A DNA stretch of 64,000 nt from Eriocheir sinensis (GCF_024679095.1 NW_026111184.1:372001-436000); one strand, 5' to 3'; counted from the first letter of the stretch, positions 9,819 to 32,562 are shown. The notes: generated from the sequence alone by a model not told the origin. Program-made: numbers and translations.

Positions 9819-12800
9819 TATAAGTATAGAAAATACACATGAAATAATCTAAATTCGTATCGAAATAAATGAACAAAATACCGATAAATTAATGTAATTT
9901 TGAATGAAAATATATATAGAAAATACACATAAAATAACGTAAATACAAATAAATATATACATATAAAATGATTTGAATTTGAATGAAAATAGATATAAAA
10001 ATATACTTAAAATAAGGCAAATTTATAATGAAATATATATACAAAATACACAAAATAATGTAGATTTGTTTCAAAATATATATACGAATGCACATAAAAT
10101 AACGTAGATTTCTATAGAAATATATATACAAAATACACATGAAATGTTGTAAATACGTATAAAAATATATATACAAAATACACATTAAATAATGTAAACT
10201 CGTGTCAAAATAAATAATTAAAATATCAATAAAAGAATGTGTATTTGTATGAAAATACATATACAAAATACACATAAAATAACGTAAGTTTGTATAAAAC
10301 TATAAATAAAAATACACAAACATAAGTTAAATTTGTATGAAAATAAATATACAAAATACACATAAAATTAGGTAAATTTTTAAAGAAATACATATACAAA
10401 ATACACATCAAATAATGTAAATTTGATTGAAAATATATAAACAAATACACTTAAATTAACATAAATTTGTATAAAATATATACAAAAAATACTCATTAAA
10501 TAATGTAAATATGTATAAAAAATATATATACAAAACACAAATAGAATAATGTAAAATCGTATTAAAATAAATACACAGAATGTAAATAAAATAATGTAAA
10601 TTTGTATGAAAATAAAGATACAAAATACACATAAAATAACGCATTTTTTATAAATATACAAAATAAACATGAAAGGATGTAAATACGAATAAAAAAAATA
10701 TATACAAAATACACATTAAATAATGTAAATTCGCGTCAAAATAAATAAACAAAATGTCAATAAAAGAATGTGTATTTGTATGAAAATAAATATACAAAAT
10801 ACACATAAGATAACATAAATTTGTATCAAACTATATACAAAAATACACAAAAATAATTTAAATTTGTATGAAAATAAATATACAAAATACACATAAAATT
10901 AGGTAAATTTGTATTGAAATACATATACAAAATACACATAAAATACTGTAAATTTGAATGAAAATACATAAACAAACACACTTAAAATAACGTAAATTTG
11001 TATAAAAAAAATATATACAAAACACAAATAGAATAATGTGAAATCGTATCAAAATAAAAACACAGAATATTAATAAAATAATGTAAATTTGTATGAAAAT
11101 AAAGAAGCAAAATACCCATAAAATAACGCATTTTTTTTAAATATATATACAAAAACACACATAAAAAAATTTATTTGTTTTAAAATAAATATACAAAATA
11201 CACATACAATAAGGTAAATCTGTATTGAAATAGATATGCAAAATACATATAAAACAATGTAAATTTGTTTCAAAATATATATACGAATACACATAAAATA
11301 ACGTAGATTTGTATAAAAACATATATACAAAATACACGTAAAATGAAGTAAATACGTATAAAAAAATGTATACAAAATACACATAAAATAATGTAAATTC
11401 GTATCAAAATAAATAAACAAAATACCAATAAAAGAATGTGTATTTGTATAAATATAAATATACAAAATACACATAAAATAACGTAAATTTGTATAAAACT
11501 ATATACAAAAATACACAGAAGTAATTAAATTCGTATGAAAATAGATATACAAAATACAGATAAAATAAGCTAAATTTGAATTGAAATGTATATACAAAAT
11601 ACATAAAATAATGTAAATTTGTATCAAAATATTTATAAAAATACATATAATAACGTAAATTTGTTAAAAATATATAAACAAAATACACATTAAGTAATGT
11701 AAATACGTATAAAAAATATGTACAAAATACACATATAATCATGTAATTCGTATCAAACTAAATAAACAAAATAGCAATAAAATAATGTAAATTTGTATGA
11801 GAAAACATATACAAATATATATAAAATAACGCTAATTTCTATAAAAATATATGTCCAAAAATGAACGTAAAATAAATTAATTTTGGATAAAAATATATAT
11901 ACAAAACACACATTAAAAAATGGAAATGCGTACATAAAATAACCTAAATTTGTATAAAACTATATACAAAAATACACAAAAATAATTTAAATTTGTATGA
12001 AAAGAAATATACCAAATACACATAAAATTAGGTTAATTTCTATTGAAATACATATACAAAATACACATAAAATAATGTAAATTTGAAAGAAAATATATAA
12101 ACAAATACACATATAATAACGTAAATTTATATGAAATATATATACAAAATACACATTAAATAATGTAAATATGTATAAAAAGATATATACAAAACACAAA
12201 TAGAATAATGTAAAATCGTATCAAAATATATACACAGAATATTAATAAAATAATGTACATTTGTATGAAAATTAAGATGCAAAATACCTATAAAATAACG
12301 CATTTTTTATAAAATTATTGATACCAAAATACACATAAAATATTTGAATTTGTATCAAAATAAATATACAAAATGCACATACAATAAGGTAAATTTGTAT
12401 TGAAATTGATATGCAAAATACATATAAAATAATGTAAATTTGTTTCAAAATATATATGCGAATACACATAAAATAACGTAGATTTCTATAAAAATACATA
12501 TACAAAATACACATAATATTAAGTAAATACGTATAAAAAAATGTATACAAAATACACATAAAATAATGTAAATTCGTATAAATATAAATAAACAATATAG
12601 CAATAAAAGAATGTGTATTTGTATAAATATCAATATACAAAATGCACATTAAATAACGTAAATTTATATAAAACTATATACATAAAATAACGCAAATTTC
12701 TATAAAAATATATGTACAAAAAAGAACATTAAATAAATTTGCATAAAAATATATATACAAAACACACATTAGATAATGTAAATGAATATAAAAATATGTA

Positions 12801-14985
12801 TACAAAATACCTATGAAATAATCTAAATTCGTATCGAATTAAATTAAGAAAATACCAATATAATAATGTAATTTTGGATGAAAATATATATAAAAAATAC
12901 TCATAAAATAACCTAAATACAAATACAAATATACACATAAAATAATTTAAAATTGAATGAAATAAATATACAAAATAAACATAAAATAAGATAAATTTGT
13001 AATGAAATATATAAAAAAAATACACATAAAATAATATAAATTTGTATGAAACTATATATACAAATTCACATTAAATAACATGAATTTGTATAAAATTTGT
13101 ATCAAAATATATACTTATACACACAATAAAATAACGTAGTTTTTTTTATGAAAATATATATACAAAATACACATAAAATAATTTAAATACGTAGAAAAAT
13201 ATATATACAAAAAACACATAAAATAATGTAAATATGTATGAAAATATATAAACAAATACACATAAAATAATGTAAATTTGGATAAAATATATATACAAAA
13301 TGAACATTAAATAATGTAAATATGTATAAAAAAAATATATACAAAAAACACATAGAATAATGTGAAATCGTATCAAAATAAATAAAGAGAATATCAATAA
13401 AATAATGTAAATTTGTATGAAAATAAAGATGCAAAAAATCCATATATTACGCATATTTGCATAATAATATATATACAAAAAGACATAAAATAATTAAATT
13501 TGTAAAAAAATAAATATACAAAATGAACGTACAATAAAGTAAATTTGTATTGAAATGGATATGTAAAATACACATTAATAATGTAAATTTGTAATAAAAT
13601 ATATATACGAATACTCATAAAATAGAGTAAATTTCTATGAAAATATACATAAAAAATAGATATACAAAATACACATATAACTAGTTAAATTTGTATTTAA
13701 ATACATGTACAAAAAACACATAAAATAATGTAGATTTGTCTGAAAAGAAAACAAATACATTTTATATAAAATATATATACAAAATACACATAGAATAATG
13801 TAAAATCATATCAAAATAAATACACAGAATATCAATAAAATAATGTAAATTTGTATGAAAATAAAGATGCAAAATACCAATAAAATAAAGCATATTTTTA
13901 TAAAAATACATATACAAAAATGCACATAGATTAATCAAATTTGTATTAAAATAAATATACAAAATGCACATAAAATAAGGTAAATTTGTATTAAAAAAAT
14001 ATGCAAAATACACATAAAACAATGTAAATTTGTTTCAAAATATATATACGAATACACATCAAATAACGCAGATTTCTATAGAAATATATATGCAAAATAC
14101 ACTTGAAATAATGTAAATACGCATAAAAATATATATACAAAATACACATTAAATAATGTTAATTCGTGTCAAAATAAATAAACAAAATATCATGAAAAGA
14201 ATGTGTGTATGAAAATAGATATACAAAATACACATAAAATAACCTAAATTTGTATAAAACTATATACAAAAATACACAAAAATAATTTAAACTTGTATTA
14301 AAATAAATATACAAAAAACATATAAAATTATGTAAATTTGTATTGAAATACATATACAAAATACACATTAAATAATGTAAATTTGAATGAAAATATATAA
14401 ACATATAGGCTTAAAATAACGTAAATTTGTATCAAATATATATACAAAAAACACATTAAATAATGTAAATATGTATAAAAAAAATATATACAAAACACAA
14501 ATAAAATAATGTATAATCGTATCAAAATAAATACAGAAAATATTAATAAAATAATGTAAATATGTATGAAAATTAAGATGCAAAATACCCATAAAATAAC
14601 GCATTTTTTATAAAAATATAAATACGAAAAAACATAAAATATTTGATTTTGTATTAAAATAAATATATATACAAAATACACATAAAATAAGCTAAATTTA
14701 AATTGAAATATATATACAAAATACATAAAATAATGTAAATTTGTATCAAAATACCTATACAAATACACATATAATAACGTAAATTTGTATAAAAATATAT
14801 AAACAAAATACACATTAAATCATGTAAATACGTATAAAAAAAATGTAAAAAATACACAAATAATCATGTAATTCGTATCAAAATAAATAGACAAAATACC
14901 AATAAAATAATGGAAATTTCTATGAGAAAACATATACAAAATACACATAAATAACGCAAATATCAATAAAAATATATATAATATA
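9819..14985 (-). repeat. 45-bp satellite, A-rich strand up
   Basis: Inverted relative to the block before it: monomers read AAAATACACATAAAATAA on the given strand. From about 11759 it forms the left part of the ~8.2-kb composite that also occurs at 55269-63471. It ends in an AT-palindromic switch at 14966-14997. Confidence 0.9.

Positions 14986-14997
<12 letters not shown>
14966..14997. repeat. AT-palindromic strand-switch junction, type J1
   Basis: A near-palindrome flanked by A-rich monomers on the left and T-rich ones on the right; ATAAAAATATAT faces ATATTTTTAT. The same junction occurs at 58476-58505 in the same orientation, and reversed at 22602-22633 and 43331-43362. Confidence 0.75.
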
Positions 14998-17030
<2,033 letters not shown>

Positions 17031-17095
17031 TATAGAGTAAATTTCTATGAAAATATATATTCAAAATACATATAAAATTATGTAAATAAGTATAA

Positions 17096-17153
<58 letters not shown>

Positions 17154-18828
17154 AATACACCTAAGAAAATGAAAATTCATATCAAAATAAATAAACAAAA
17201 TTCCGATAAAAGAACGTATATTTATAGGAAAATAAATATACAAAATACACATAAAATTACGAAAATTTGAATAAAAGTATATACAAAAAAACAAAAAAAT
17301 AAATTTAAATTTGTATGAAAATAGATATACAAAATACACATATAATTAGTTGAATTTGTATTTAAATACATGTACAAAATTCACATAAAATAACGTACAT
17401 TTGTATAAAATAGATATACAAAATATACATAGAATAATGTAAAATCGTATCAAAATAAATACACAGAATATCAATAAAATAATATAATTTTGAATGAAAA
17501 TAAAGATGCAAAATACCCATAAAATAAAGCATATTTTTTAAAAAATACATATACAAGAATACACATATAATAATTAAATTTGTATTAAAATTAATATACA
17601 AAATGCACGTACAATAAGGTAAATTTGTATTGAAAAAATATACAAAATGCACATAAAACAATGTATATTTGTTTCAAAATATATATACGAATACACATAA
17701 AATAACGTATATTTCTATAGAAATATATATACAAAATACACATGAAATGACGTAAATACGTATAAAAATATATATACACAATACACATTAAATAATGTAA
17801 ATTCGCATCAAAATAAATAAACAAAATATCAATAAAAGAATGTATTTATATGAAAATATATACAAAATACACATAAAATATTGTAAATTTGTATAAAACT
17901 CTATTAAAAAATACACAAAAATAATTTAAATTTGTATAAAATATATACAAAATACATAAAACTAGTTAAATTTCTATTGAAATACATATACAAAATACAC
18001 ATAAAATAATGTAAATTTGAATGAAAATATATAAACAAATACACTTAAAATAACGTAAATTTGTATGAAATATATATAGAAAATATACATTAAATAATGT
18101 AAATATTTATAAAAAAATATATACAAAACACAAATAGAATAATGTAAAATAGTATCAAAATAAATACACAGAATATTAATAAAATAATGTAAATTTGTAT
18201 GAAAATAAAGATGCAAAAAACCTATAAAACAACGCATTTTTTATGAAAATATATATATCAAAATACACACAAAATATTTAAATTTGTATTACAATAAATA
18301 TACAAAATGCACATACAATAAGGTAAATTTGTATTGAAATAGATATGCAAAATACACATATAACAATGTAAATTTGTTTCAAAATATATATACGAATACA
18401 CATAAAATAACGTAGATTTCTATAAAAATATATATACAAAATACACATAAAATGAAGTAAATACGTATAAGAAAAAGTATACAAAATACACATAAAATAA
18501 TGTAAATTCGTATCAAAATAAATAAACTAAATGCCAATAAAAGAATGTTTACTTGTATAAATATAAATATACAAAGTACACATAAAATAACGTAAAATTG
18601 TATAAAATTATATACAAAAATAAACAAAAATAATTAAATTTGTATGAAAATAGATATACAAAAGACACATAAAATAAGCTAAATTTGAATTGAAATAAAT
18701 ATAGAAAAAACATAAAATAATGTAAATTTGTATCAAAATATATATTCAAATACACATATATTAAAATTAATATACAAAATGCGTATATAATAAGGTAAAT
18801 TTGTATTGAAAAAATATGCACCATACAC
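17031..18828 (-). repeat. 45-bp satellite, A-rich strand up
   Basis: Sub-array of composite copy 1, paralogous to 60399-62207 and inverted relative to 39617-41420. It holds a short (TA)n at 17098-17151. It ends at the switch with ACGTTTACTCATAC (type J2). Confidence 0.9.
17098..17151. repeat. (TA)n microsatellite, ~54 bp
   Basis: A pure TA tract in a monomer whose paralogue near 60460-60475 reads TATAAAAATATATATATCAA, so expansion occurred in one copy only. Confidence 0.95.
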
Positions 18829-18840
18829 GTTTACTCATAC
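18821..18840. repeat. Strand-switch junction, type J2 (inverted copy)
   Basis: CCATACACGTTTACTCATAC joins an A-rich block to a T-rich one. The motif recurs at about 62201-62220 in this orientation, and reversed (GAGTAAACGTG) near 27212, 35061, 35430, 37759 and 39612. The non-monomer heptamer GTAAACG marks all of them. Confidence 0.75.
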
Positions 18841-20083
18841 AAATTTATATTATTTTATTGGTATTTTGTTAATTTATTTTGATACGAATTACATGATTAT
18901 ATGTGTATTTTGTACATATTTCTTTATACGTATTTACATTATTTAATGTGTATTTTGTTTATATATTTTCATACAAATTTACGTTATTATATGTGAATTT
19001 GTATAAATATTTTGATACAAATTTACTTTATTTCATGTATTTTGTATATATATTTCAATTCAAATTTAGCTTATTTTGTGTGTATTTTGTATATATTTTC
19101 ATACAAATTTAATTACTTCTGTGTATTTTTGTATATAGTTTTATATAAATTTACGTTATTTTATGTGTATTTTGTATATTTATATTTATACAAATACATA
19201 TTCTTTTCTTGGTATTTTGTTTATTTATTTTGATACGAATTTACATTATTTTATGTGTATTTTGTATACATTTTTTTATACGTATTTACTTCATTTTATA
19301 TGTATTTTGTATATATATTTTTTAGAAATCTACGTTATTTTATGTGTATTCGTATATATATTTTGAAACAAATTTACATTGTTTTATATGTATTTTGCAT
19401 ATCTATTTCAATACAAATTTACCTTATTGTATGTGTTTTTTGTATATTTATTTTAATACAAATTTAATTTTTTGATGTGTATTTTGGTATATATATTTTT
19501 ATAAATAAAAAAAAATGTTATTTTATGGGTATTTTGCTTCTTTATTTTCATACAAATTTACATTATTTTATTAATATTTTGTGTATTTATTTTGATACGA
19601 TTTTACATTATTCTATTTGTGTTTTGTACATATTTTTTTATACAAATTTACGTTATTTTAAGTGTATTTGTTTATGTATTTTCATTCAAATTTACATTAT
19701 TTTATGTGTATTTTGTGTATGTATTTCAATACAAGTTTACCTAATTTTATGTGTATTTTGTATATTTATTTTCATACAAATTTAAAATATTTTTGTTTAT
19801 TTTTGTATATAGTTTGATACAAATCTAGGTTATTTTATGTGTATTTTGTATATCTATTTTCATACAAATACACATTCTTTTATTGATATTTTGTTTATTC
19901 ATTTTGACGCGAATTTTATGTGAATTTGTTTTCCTTTCATTCAAAATTACACTATTTTATGTGTATTTTGTACATGTATTTAAATACAGATTTAGCTAAT
20001 TATATATGTCTTTTGTATATCTATTTTCATTCAAATTGAAATTTATTGTTTTGTTTTTTGTATATATTTTTATTCAAATTTAT
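18829..20083 (+). repeat. 45-bp satellite, T-rich strand up
   Basis: Right end of composite copy 1; paralogous to 62208-63471 and inverted relative to 38358-39616, 36506-37762 and part of 34132-35070. Switches to A-rich monomers near 20083. Confidence 0.88.
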
Positions 20084-20474
20084 GCAAAAATACATGTAAA
20101 ACAATGTAAACTTGTTTCAAAATATATATACGAATACTAATAAAAAAAAACGTAGATTTCTATAAAAATATATATACAAAATACACAAAATTAAGTAAAT
20201 ACGTATAAAAAAATGTATACAAAATACACATAAAATAATGTAAATTCGAATTAAAATAAATAAACAAAATACCAATAAAAGAATGTGTATTTGGATAAAT
20301 ATAAATATACAAAATACACATACAAAATAAACATAAAATAAGGTCGATTTGTAAAAAAATATATGTACAAAATACACATAAAATAATGTAAATTTATATA
20401 AAAATATATATACAAATACACATAAAATACCATGAATTTGTATAAAATGATATATTCAAAATAAATATATAAAC
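20084..20474 (-). repeat. 45-bp satellite, A-rich strand up, short block
   Basis: About nine monomers, related to 63472-64000 and inverted relative to 37763-38357. It ends in a perfect 24-bp palindrome at 20463-20486. Confidence 0.85.
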
Positions 20475-20486
20475 GTTTATATATTT
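20463..20486. repeat. Perfect 24-bp palindrome at a strand switch
   Basis: AAATATATAAAC is followed directly by its reverse complement GTTTATATATTT. The right arm runs into the same TTATATTATTTTATTGG sequence seen after type J2 junctions, so it is a modified J2 breakpoint. Confidence 0.85.
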
Positions 20487-21070
20487 ATATTATTTTATTG
20501 GTATTTTGTTTATTTATTTTGATACGAATTACATGATTATATGTGTATTTTGTACACATTTTTTTTATACGTATTTACATTATTTAATGTTTATTTTGTT
20601 TATATATTTTCATACAAATTTACGTTATTATATGTGTATTTGTATAAATATTTTGATACCAATTTACTTTATTTCATGTATTTTGTATATGTATTTCAAT
20701 TCAAATTTAGCTTATTTTGTGTGTGTTTTGTATATATTTTCATACAAATTTAATTACTTCTGTGTATTTTTGTATATAGTTTTATATAAATTTACGTTAT
20801 TTTATGTGTATTTTGTATATTTATATTTACACAAATACACATTCTTTTACTGGTATTTTGTTTATTTATTTTGATACGAATTTACATTATTTTATGTGTA
20901 TTTTGTATACATTTTTTATACGTATTTACTTCATTTTATGTGTATTTTGTATAAATATTTTTATACAAATCAACGTTATTTTATGTGTATTCGTATACAT
21001 ATTTTGAAACAAATTTACATTGCTTTATATGTATTTTGCATATCTATTTCAATACAAATTTACCTTATTG
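20475..21070 (+). repeat. 45-bp satellite, T-rich strand up, short block
   Basis: A second copy of the 18829-19430 type of array, starting at the palindromic J2-like junction. It ends abruptly at 21070, where TACCTTATTG joins TACATATAAAACAATG. Confidence 0.85.
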
Positions 21071-22617
21071 TACATATAAAACAATGTAAATTTGTTTTAA
21101 AATATATGTACGAATACACATAAAATAACGTAGATTTCTATAAAAATATATATACAAAATACACATAAAATTAAGCAAATACGTATAAAAAAATGTAAAC
21201 AAAATACACATAAAATATTGTAAATTCGAAACAAAATAAATAAACAAAATACCAATAAAAGAATGTGTATTTGTATAAATATAAATGTACATAATACACA
21301 TACAAAATAAACATAAAATAAGGTAAATTTGTAATGAAATATATGTACAAAATATTCATAAAATAATGTAAATATATATGAAAATACATATATAAATACA
21401 CAAAAAATACCATGAATTTGTATAAAATTATATACTCAAAATAAATATTAAATAACGTAAATGCGTATAAAAATATATATACAAAGTACATATAAAATAA
21501 TGTAAATTCGTATCAATATAAATCAACAAAATACCAATAAAATAATATATTTTTGAATGAAAATAGATTTACAAAATACACATAACCTAACTAAAATTTG
21601 TATTGAAATATATACAAAAATACATATAAATAATTTGAGTTTGAATGAAAATAGATATTCAAAATACACATAAACCTAGGTAAATTTCTTTTCAAATATA
21701 TATACAAAATACCCATAAAATATTGTAAATTTGTGTCAAAATATATAAACAAATACACATTAAATAACGTAAATTTGTATGAAAAATAAACACAAAATAC
21801 ACATAGAATAATGTCAAATCGTATCAAAATGAATGAGCAGAATATCAATAAAATAACGTAAATTTGTATGAAAATAAAGATGCAAAATACCCATAAAATA
21901 AAGCATATTTTTATAAAAATACATATAGAAAAATACACATAGAATAATTAAATTTGTATTAAAATTAATATACAAAATGCATATACAATAAATTTAAATT
22001 TGATTATATTAAATGAAATAAATATATAAAATAAACATAAAATAAGGTAAATTTGTAATAAAATATATGTAAGAATACACATAAAATAATATAAATTTGT
22101 ATGAAAATATATATACAAATACACATAAAATAACATGAATTTGTTTAAAATTTGTTTCAAAATATATACGAATACACACAATAAAATAACGTAAATTTTT
22201 ATGAAAATGTATATATAAAATACACATAAAATAATTTAAATACGTAGAAAAATATATATACAAAATATACATAAAATAATGTAAATTCGTAAAATATTAA
22301 ATACACAAAAATCCAATAAAAGAATGTATATTTGGAGGAAAATATATATACAAAAAACAAATAAAATAGCTAAAATTTGTATAAAAATATATACAAAAAT
22401 ACACAAAAATAATTTAAATTTGTTTGAAAATAGATATGCAAAATACACATAAAGTTAGGCAAATTTGTATTGAAATACATATACAAAACTCACATAAAAT
22501 AATGTAAATTTGTATGAAAATATATAAACAAATACATATAAAATAACGTAAATTTGGATAAAATATATATACAAAATATACATTAAATATTTTAAATATG
22601 TATAAAAATATATTATA
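21071..22617 (-). repeat. 45-bp satellite, A-rich strand up
   Basis: The part from about 22010 to 22617 is the inverted equivalent of 14986-15600; the part before it is of a different array type and joins it near 22000, within ATTTAAATTTGATTATATTA. It ends at a reversed J1 junction. Confidence 0.87.
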
Positions 22618-25325
22618 TTATATATATTTTTATTGATATTTGCGTTATTTATGTGTATTTTGTATATGTTTTCTCATAGAAATTTACATTATTTTATTGA
22701 TATTTTGTCTATTTATTTTGATACGAATTACATGATTATTTGTGTATTTTGTACATTTTTTTATACGTATTTACATTATTTAATGAGTATTTTGTTTATA
22801 TATTTTTATACAAATTTACGTTATTATATGTGAATTTGTATAAGTATTTTGATACAAATTTACATTATTTTATGTATTTTGTATATATATTTCAATTCAA
22901 ATTTAGCTTATATTATGTGTATTTTGTATATCTATTTTTTTTAATACAAAATCAAATATTTTATGTTTTTTCGTATTTATATTTTTATAAAAAATGCGTT
23001 ATTTTATGGGTATTTTGCATCTTAATTTTCCTACAAATTTACATTATTTTATTAATATTTTCTGTATTTATTTTGATACGATTTTACATTATTTTATTTG
23101 TGTTTTGTATATATTTTTTTATACATATTTACATTATTTAATGTTTTTTTTGTATATATATTTGATACAAATTTACGTTATTTTAAGTATATATGTTTAT
23201 ATATTTTCATTCAAATTTACAAATTGTATATGTATTTCAATACAAATTTACCTAATTTTATATGTTTTTTTTGTATATTTATTTTCATTCAATTTTAAAT
23301 TATTTTTTTGTATTTTTGTATATAGTTTTATACAAATTTAGGTTATTTTATGTGTATTTTGTATATCTATTTTCATACAAATACACATTCTTTTCATGAT
23401 ATTTTGTTTATTTATTTTGACACGAATTAACATTATTTAATGTGTATTTTTTATATATATTTTTATACGTATTTACATTATTCCAAGTGTATTTTGTATA
23501 TATTTCTATAGAAATCTGCGTTATTTTATGTGTATTCGTATATATATTTTGAAACAAATTTACATTGTTTTATGTGTATTTTGCATATTTTTTTAATACA
23601 AATTTACCTTATTGTATGTGCATTTTGTATATTAATTTTAATACAAATTTGATTAATCTATGTGTATTTTTGAATATGTATTTTTATAAAAATATGCTTT
23701 ATTTTATGGGTATTTTGCATCTTTATTTTCATGCAAATTTACATTATTTTATTGATATTCTGTGTATTTATTTTGATATGATTTTACATTATTCTATGTG
23801 TATTTTGTATATATATTTTATATAAAATGTATTTGTTTTCATTTCATACAAATCTACATTATTTTATGTGTTTTTTGTACATGTATTTAAATACAAATTT
23901 AACTAGCTATATGCGTATTTTGTATATATATTTAGTATGTATATTTTCATAGAAATTTACTCTATTTTATGTGTATTCGTATATATATTTTGATAAAATT
24001 TACATTATTAATGTGTATTTTGCATATCTATTTCAATACAAATTTACTTTATTGTCCGTGCATTTTGTATATTTATTTTAATACAAATTTAATTATTTTA
24101 TATGTATTTTTGTATATATATTTTTATGCAAATATGCGTTATTATATGGATATTTTGCATCTTTATTTTCATACAAATTTACATTATTTTATTGATATTC
24201 TCTTTATTTATTTTGATACGATTTAATATTATTCTACGTGTTTTTTGTATATATTTTTTTATATATATATTTACATTATTTAATGTTAATTTTGTATATA
24301 TTTTTTATCCACATTTACATTATTTTATGTGTATTTGTTTATATATTTTTATACATATTTTCACTATTTTATGTGTTTTTTCTATATATATTTTTCTACG
24401 TATTTAAATTATTTTATGTGTATTTTGTATATACATTTTCATAAAAAAATTACGTTATTTTATTGTGTGTATAAGTATATATTTTGATACAAATTTTATA
24501 CAAGTTCATGTTATTTAATGTGTTATTGTATATATATTTTCATACAAATCTATATTATTTTATGTGTATTTTTTCATATATTTCATTACAAATTTACCTT
24601 ATTTTATGTTTATTTTGTATATTTATTTCATTCAATTTTAAATTATTTTATGTGTATATTTGTATTTGTATTTAGGTTATTTTATGTGTATTTTGAATAT
24701 ATATTTTCATCCAAAATTACATTATTTTATTGGTATTTCTTAATTTAATTCGATACGAATTTAGATTATTTCATAGGTATTTTGTATACATATTTTTATA
24801 CTCATTTACATTATCTAATGTGTGTTTTGTATATATATTTTTTATGCAAATTTATCTAATGCTCATTTTTGTACATATATTTTTATAGAAATTTGCGTTA
24901 TTTTATGTATATAGTTTTATATAAATTTACGTTATTTTATGTGCATTTTGTATATTTATATTTATACAAAAACACATTCTTTTATTGGTATATTGTTTAT
25001 TTACATTTATACGAATTTACATTATTTTATGTGTATTTTGTATACATTTTTTTTATACATATTTACTTTATTTTATGTGTATTTTGTATATGTGTTTTTA
25101 TAGAAATCTACGTTATTTTATGTGTATTCGTATATATATTTTGAAACAAATTTACATTATTTTATATGTATTTTCCATATCTATTTCAATACAAATTTAC
25201 CTTATTGTATGTGCATTTTGTATATTTATTTTAATACAAGTTCAAATATTTTATGTTTATTTTGGTATCAATAATTTTATAAAAAATGCGTTATTTTATA
25301 GGTATTTTGCATCTTAATTTTCATT
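22010..25325 (-). repeat. Composite satellite unit, copy 2 (inverted and truncated), ~3.3 kb
   Basis: Centred on the reversed J1 junction at 22602-22633. Its right part follows 14985 back to about 12270 in reverse complement; its left part follows only ~600 bp of the other arm. Both ends are abrupt; near 25325 ATTTTCATTTTATATG is a broken monomer. Confidence 0.72.
22602..22633. repeat. AT-palindromic strand-switch junction, type J1 (reversed)
   Basis: Reverse complement of the 14966-14997 junction, followed by TATTGATATTTGCGTTATTT exactly as at 43331-43362. Confidence 0.75.
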
Positions 25326-26203
25326 TTATATGTACTTTGTATATATATTTTTATACGCTCTTACATTATTTAATATTTATTTTGAATATATATTTTTATA
25401 CAAATTCATGGTATTTTATGTGTATTTGTATATATATTTTCATATAAATTTACATTATTGTGTGTGTATTTTGTACATATATTTTATTACAAATCTACTT
25501 TATTTTATGTTTATTTTGTATGTGTTTTTTGTATATTTATATTTATCCAAATACACCTTCTTTTATTGGTATTTTGTTTATTTATTTTAATTCGAATTTA
25601 CATTATTTTATGTGTATTTTGAATACATTTTTTTATCCGTATTTACTTAATTTTATGTGTATTTTGTATATATATTTTTATAGAAAATACGTTTTTTTAT
25701 TTGTATTCGTATATATATTTTGAAAGAAATTTACATTGTTTTATATGTATTTTTGCATATCTCTTTCAATGCAAATTTACCTTATTGTATATGCATTTTG
25801 TATATTTATTTCAATACAAATTGAAAAATTTTATGTGTATTTTGGTATATATATTTTTATAAGAAATGCGCTATTTTATGGGAATTTTGCATCTTTATTT
25901 TCATACAAATTTACATTATTTTAATAATATTCGGTGTATTTATTTTGATACGATTTTACATTATTTTATTTGTTTTTTGTAAATACTTTTTTATACATAT
26001 TTACATTATTTAATGTGTATCTTGCATATATATTTTATACAAATTTATCATCTATTATCTATTTTCATACAAATACACATTCTTTTCATGATATTTTGTT
26101 TATTTATTTTGACACGAATTTACATTATTTGATATGTATTTTGTATATATATTTTTATACTTATATACATAATTTCATATGTATTTTGTATATATATTTA
26201 ATA
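22618..26203 (+). repeat. 45-bp satellite, T-rich strand up
   Basis: The first ~2.7 kb are inverted composite sequence; from about 25325 the monomers belong to the type found at 27720-28500 and 54787-55268. It contains one TTATCATCTATTATCT marker near 26046. It switches to A-rich near 26203 within ATTTAATAGATATTC. Confidence 0.88.
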
Positions 26204-27215
26204 GATATTCAAAATACACATAAAATAACCTAAATTTGTATAAAGATTATACAACAATACACAAAATATTTTAAATTTGTATGAAAATAAATATACAAAA
26301 TACACATAAAATTAGGTAAATTTGTATAGAAATACATATACAAAATACACATAAAATAATGTAAATTTGAATGAAAATAATAAACAAATACACTTAAAAT
26401 AACGTAAATTTGTATAAAAAAATATATACAAAACACAAATAGAATAATGTAAAATCGTATCAAAATAAATACACAGAATATTAATAAAATAATGTAAATT
26501 TGTATGAAAATAAAGAGGCAAAATACCAATAAAATAACGCATTTTTTTTTATAAAAATATATATACCAAAATACACATAAAAAAATTAGATTTGTATTAA
26601 AATAAATATATAAAAAACACATACAATAAGGTAAATTTGTATTGAAATAGATACGCAAAATACATATAAAGCAATGTAAATTTGTTTCAAAATATGTATA
26701 CGAATACACATAAAATAACGTAGATTTCTATAAATATATATATACAAAATCCGCATAAAATGAAGTAAATACGTATAAAAAAATGTATACAAAATACACT
26801 TAAAATAATGTAAATTCGTATCAAAATAAATAAACAAAATACCAATAAAAGAATGTGTATTTGTATAAATATACAAAATACACATAAAATAACGTAAATT
26901 TATATAAAACTATATACATAAATACACAGAAGTAATTAAATTTCTATGAAAATATATACAAAATACACACATAATAAGCTAAATTTGAATTGAAATATAT
27001 ATACAAAATACATGAAATAAAGTAAATTTGTATCAAAATATTTATACAAATACACATATAATAACGTAAATTTGTATGAAAATATATAAACAAAATACAC
27101 ATTAAATAATGTAAATACGTATAAAAAAATGTGTACAAAGTACACATATAATCATGTAACTCGTATCAAAATAAATAAACAAAATACCAATAAAATAATA
27201 TAAATTTGTATGAGT
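26204..27215 (-). repeat. 45-bp satellite, A-rich strand up
   Basis: The same array type as 34440-35070, 36506-37762 and 38358-39616. It ends at a reversed J2 junction (TGAGTAAACGTGAATGTTGC, 27211-27230). Confidence 0.88.
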
Positions 27216-31818
<4,603 letters not shown>

Positions 31819-32222
31819 GTTTATACAAAAAAACAAAAATAATTTAAATTTGTATGAAAATAAATATACAAAATACACATAAAGTTAGGTAAGTTTGTAT
31901 TTAAATACATATACAAAATACGCTTAAAATAATGTAAATGTGAATGAAATTATATAAACAAATACACTTAAAATAACGTTTATTTGTATGAAAATATGTA
32001 TACAAAAATATATACCAAACACAAATAGTATAATATAAAATCGTATCAAAATATAAACACAGAATATTAATAAAATAATGTACATTTGTATGAAAACTAA
32101 GATGCAAAATACCTATAAAATAACGCATTTTTCATAAAATTATATATACCAAAATACACATAAAATATTTGAATTTGTATTAAAATAAATATACAAAATG
32201 CAAATACAATAAGGTAAATTTA
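31819..32222 (-). repeat. 45-bp satellite, A-rich strand up, short block
   Basis: About nine monomers, paralogous to 41430-41850. Switches back to T-rich near 32222 at AATTTAAATTTAAAATA. Confidence 0.85.
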
Positions 32223-32466
32223 AATTTAAAATATTTTTGTGTATTTTTGTATATAGTTTGATACAAATTTAGTTTATTTTATGCGTATTTTGTATATCTA
32301 TTTTCATACAAATACACATTCTTTTATTGATATTTTGTTTATTTATTTTGACGCGAATTTACATTATTTAATGTGTATTTTGTGTATATATTTTTATACG
32401 TATTTACATCATTTAATGTGTATTTTGTATAGTTTTAAACAAATTTATATTATTTAATGTGTATTT

Positions 32467-32562
<96 letters not shown>
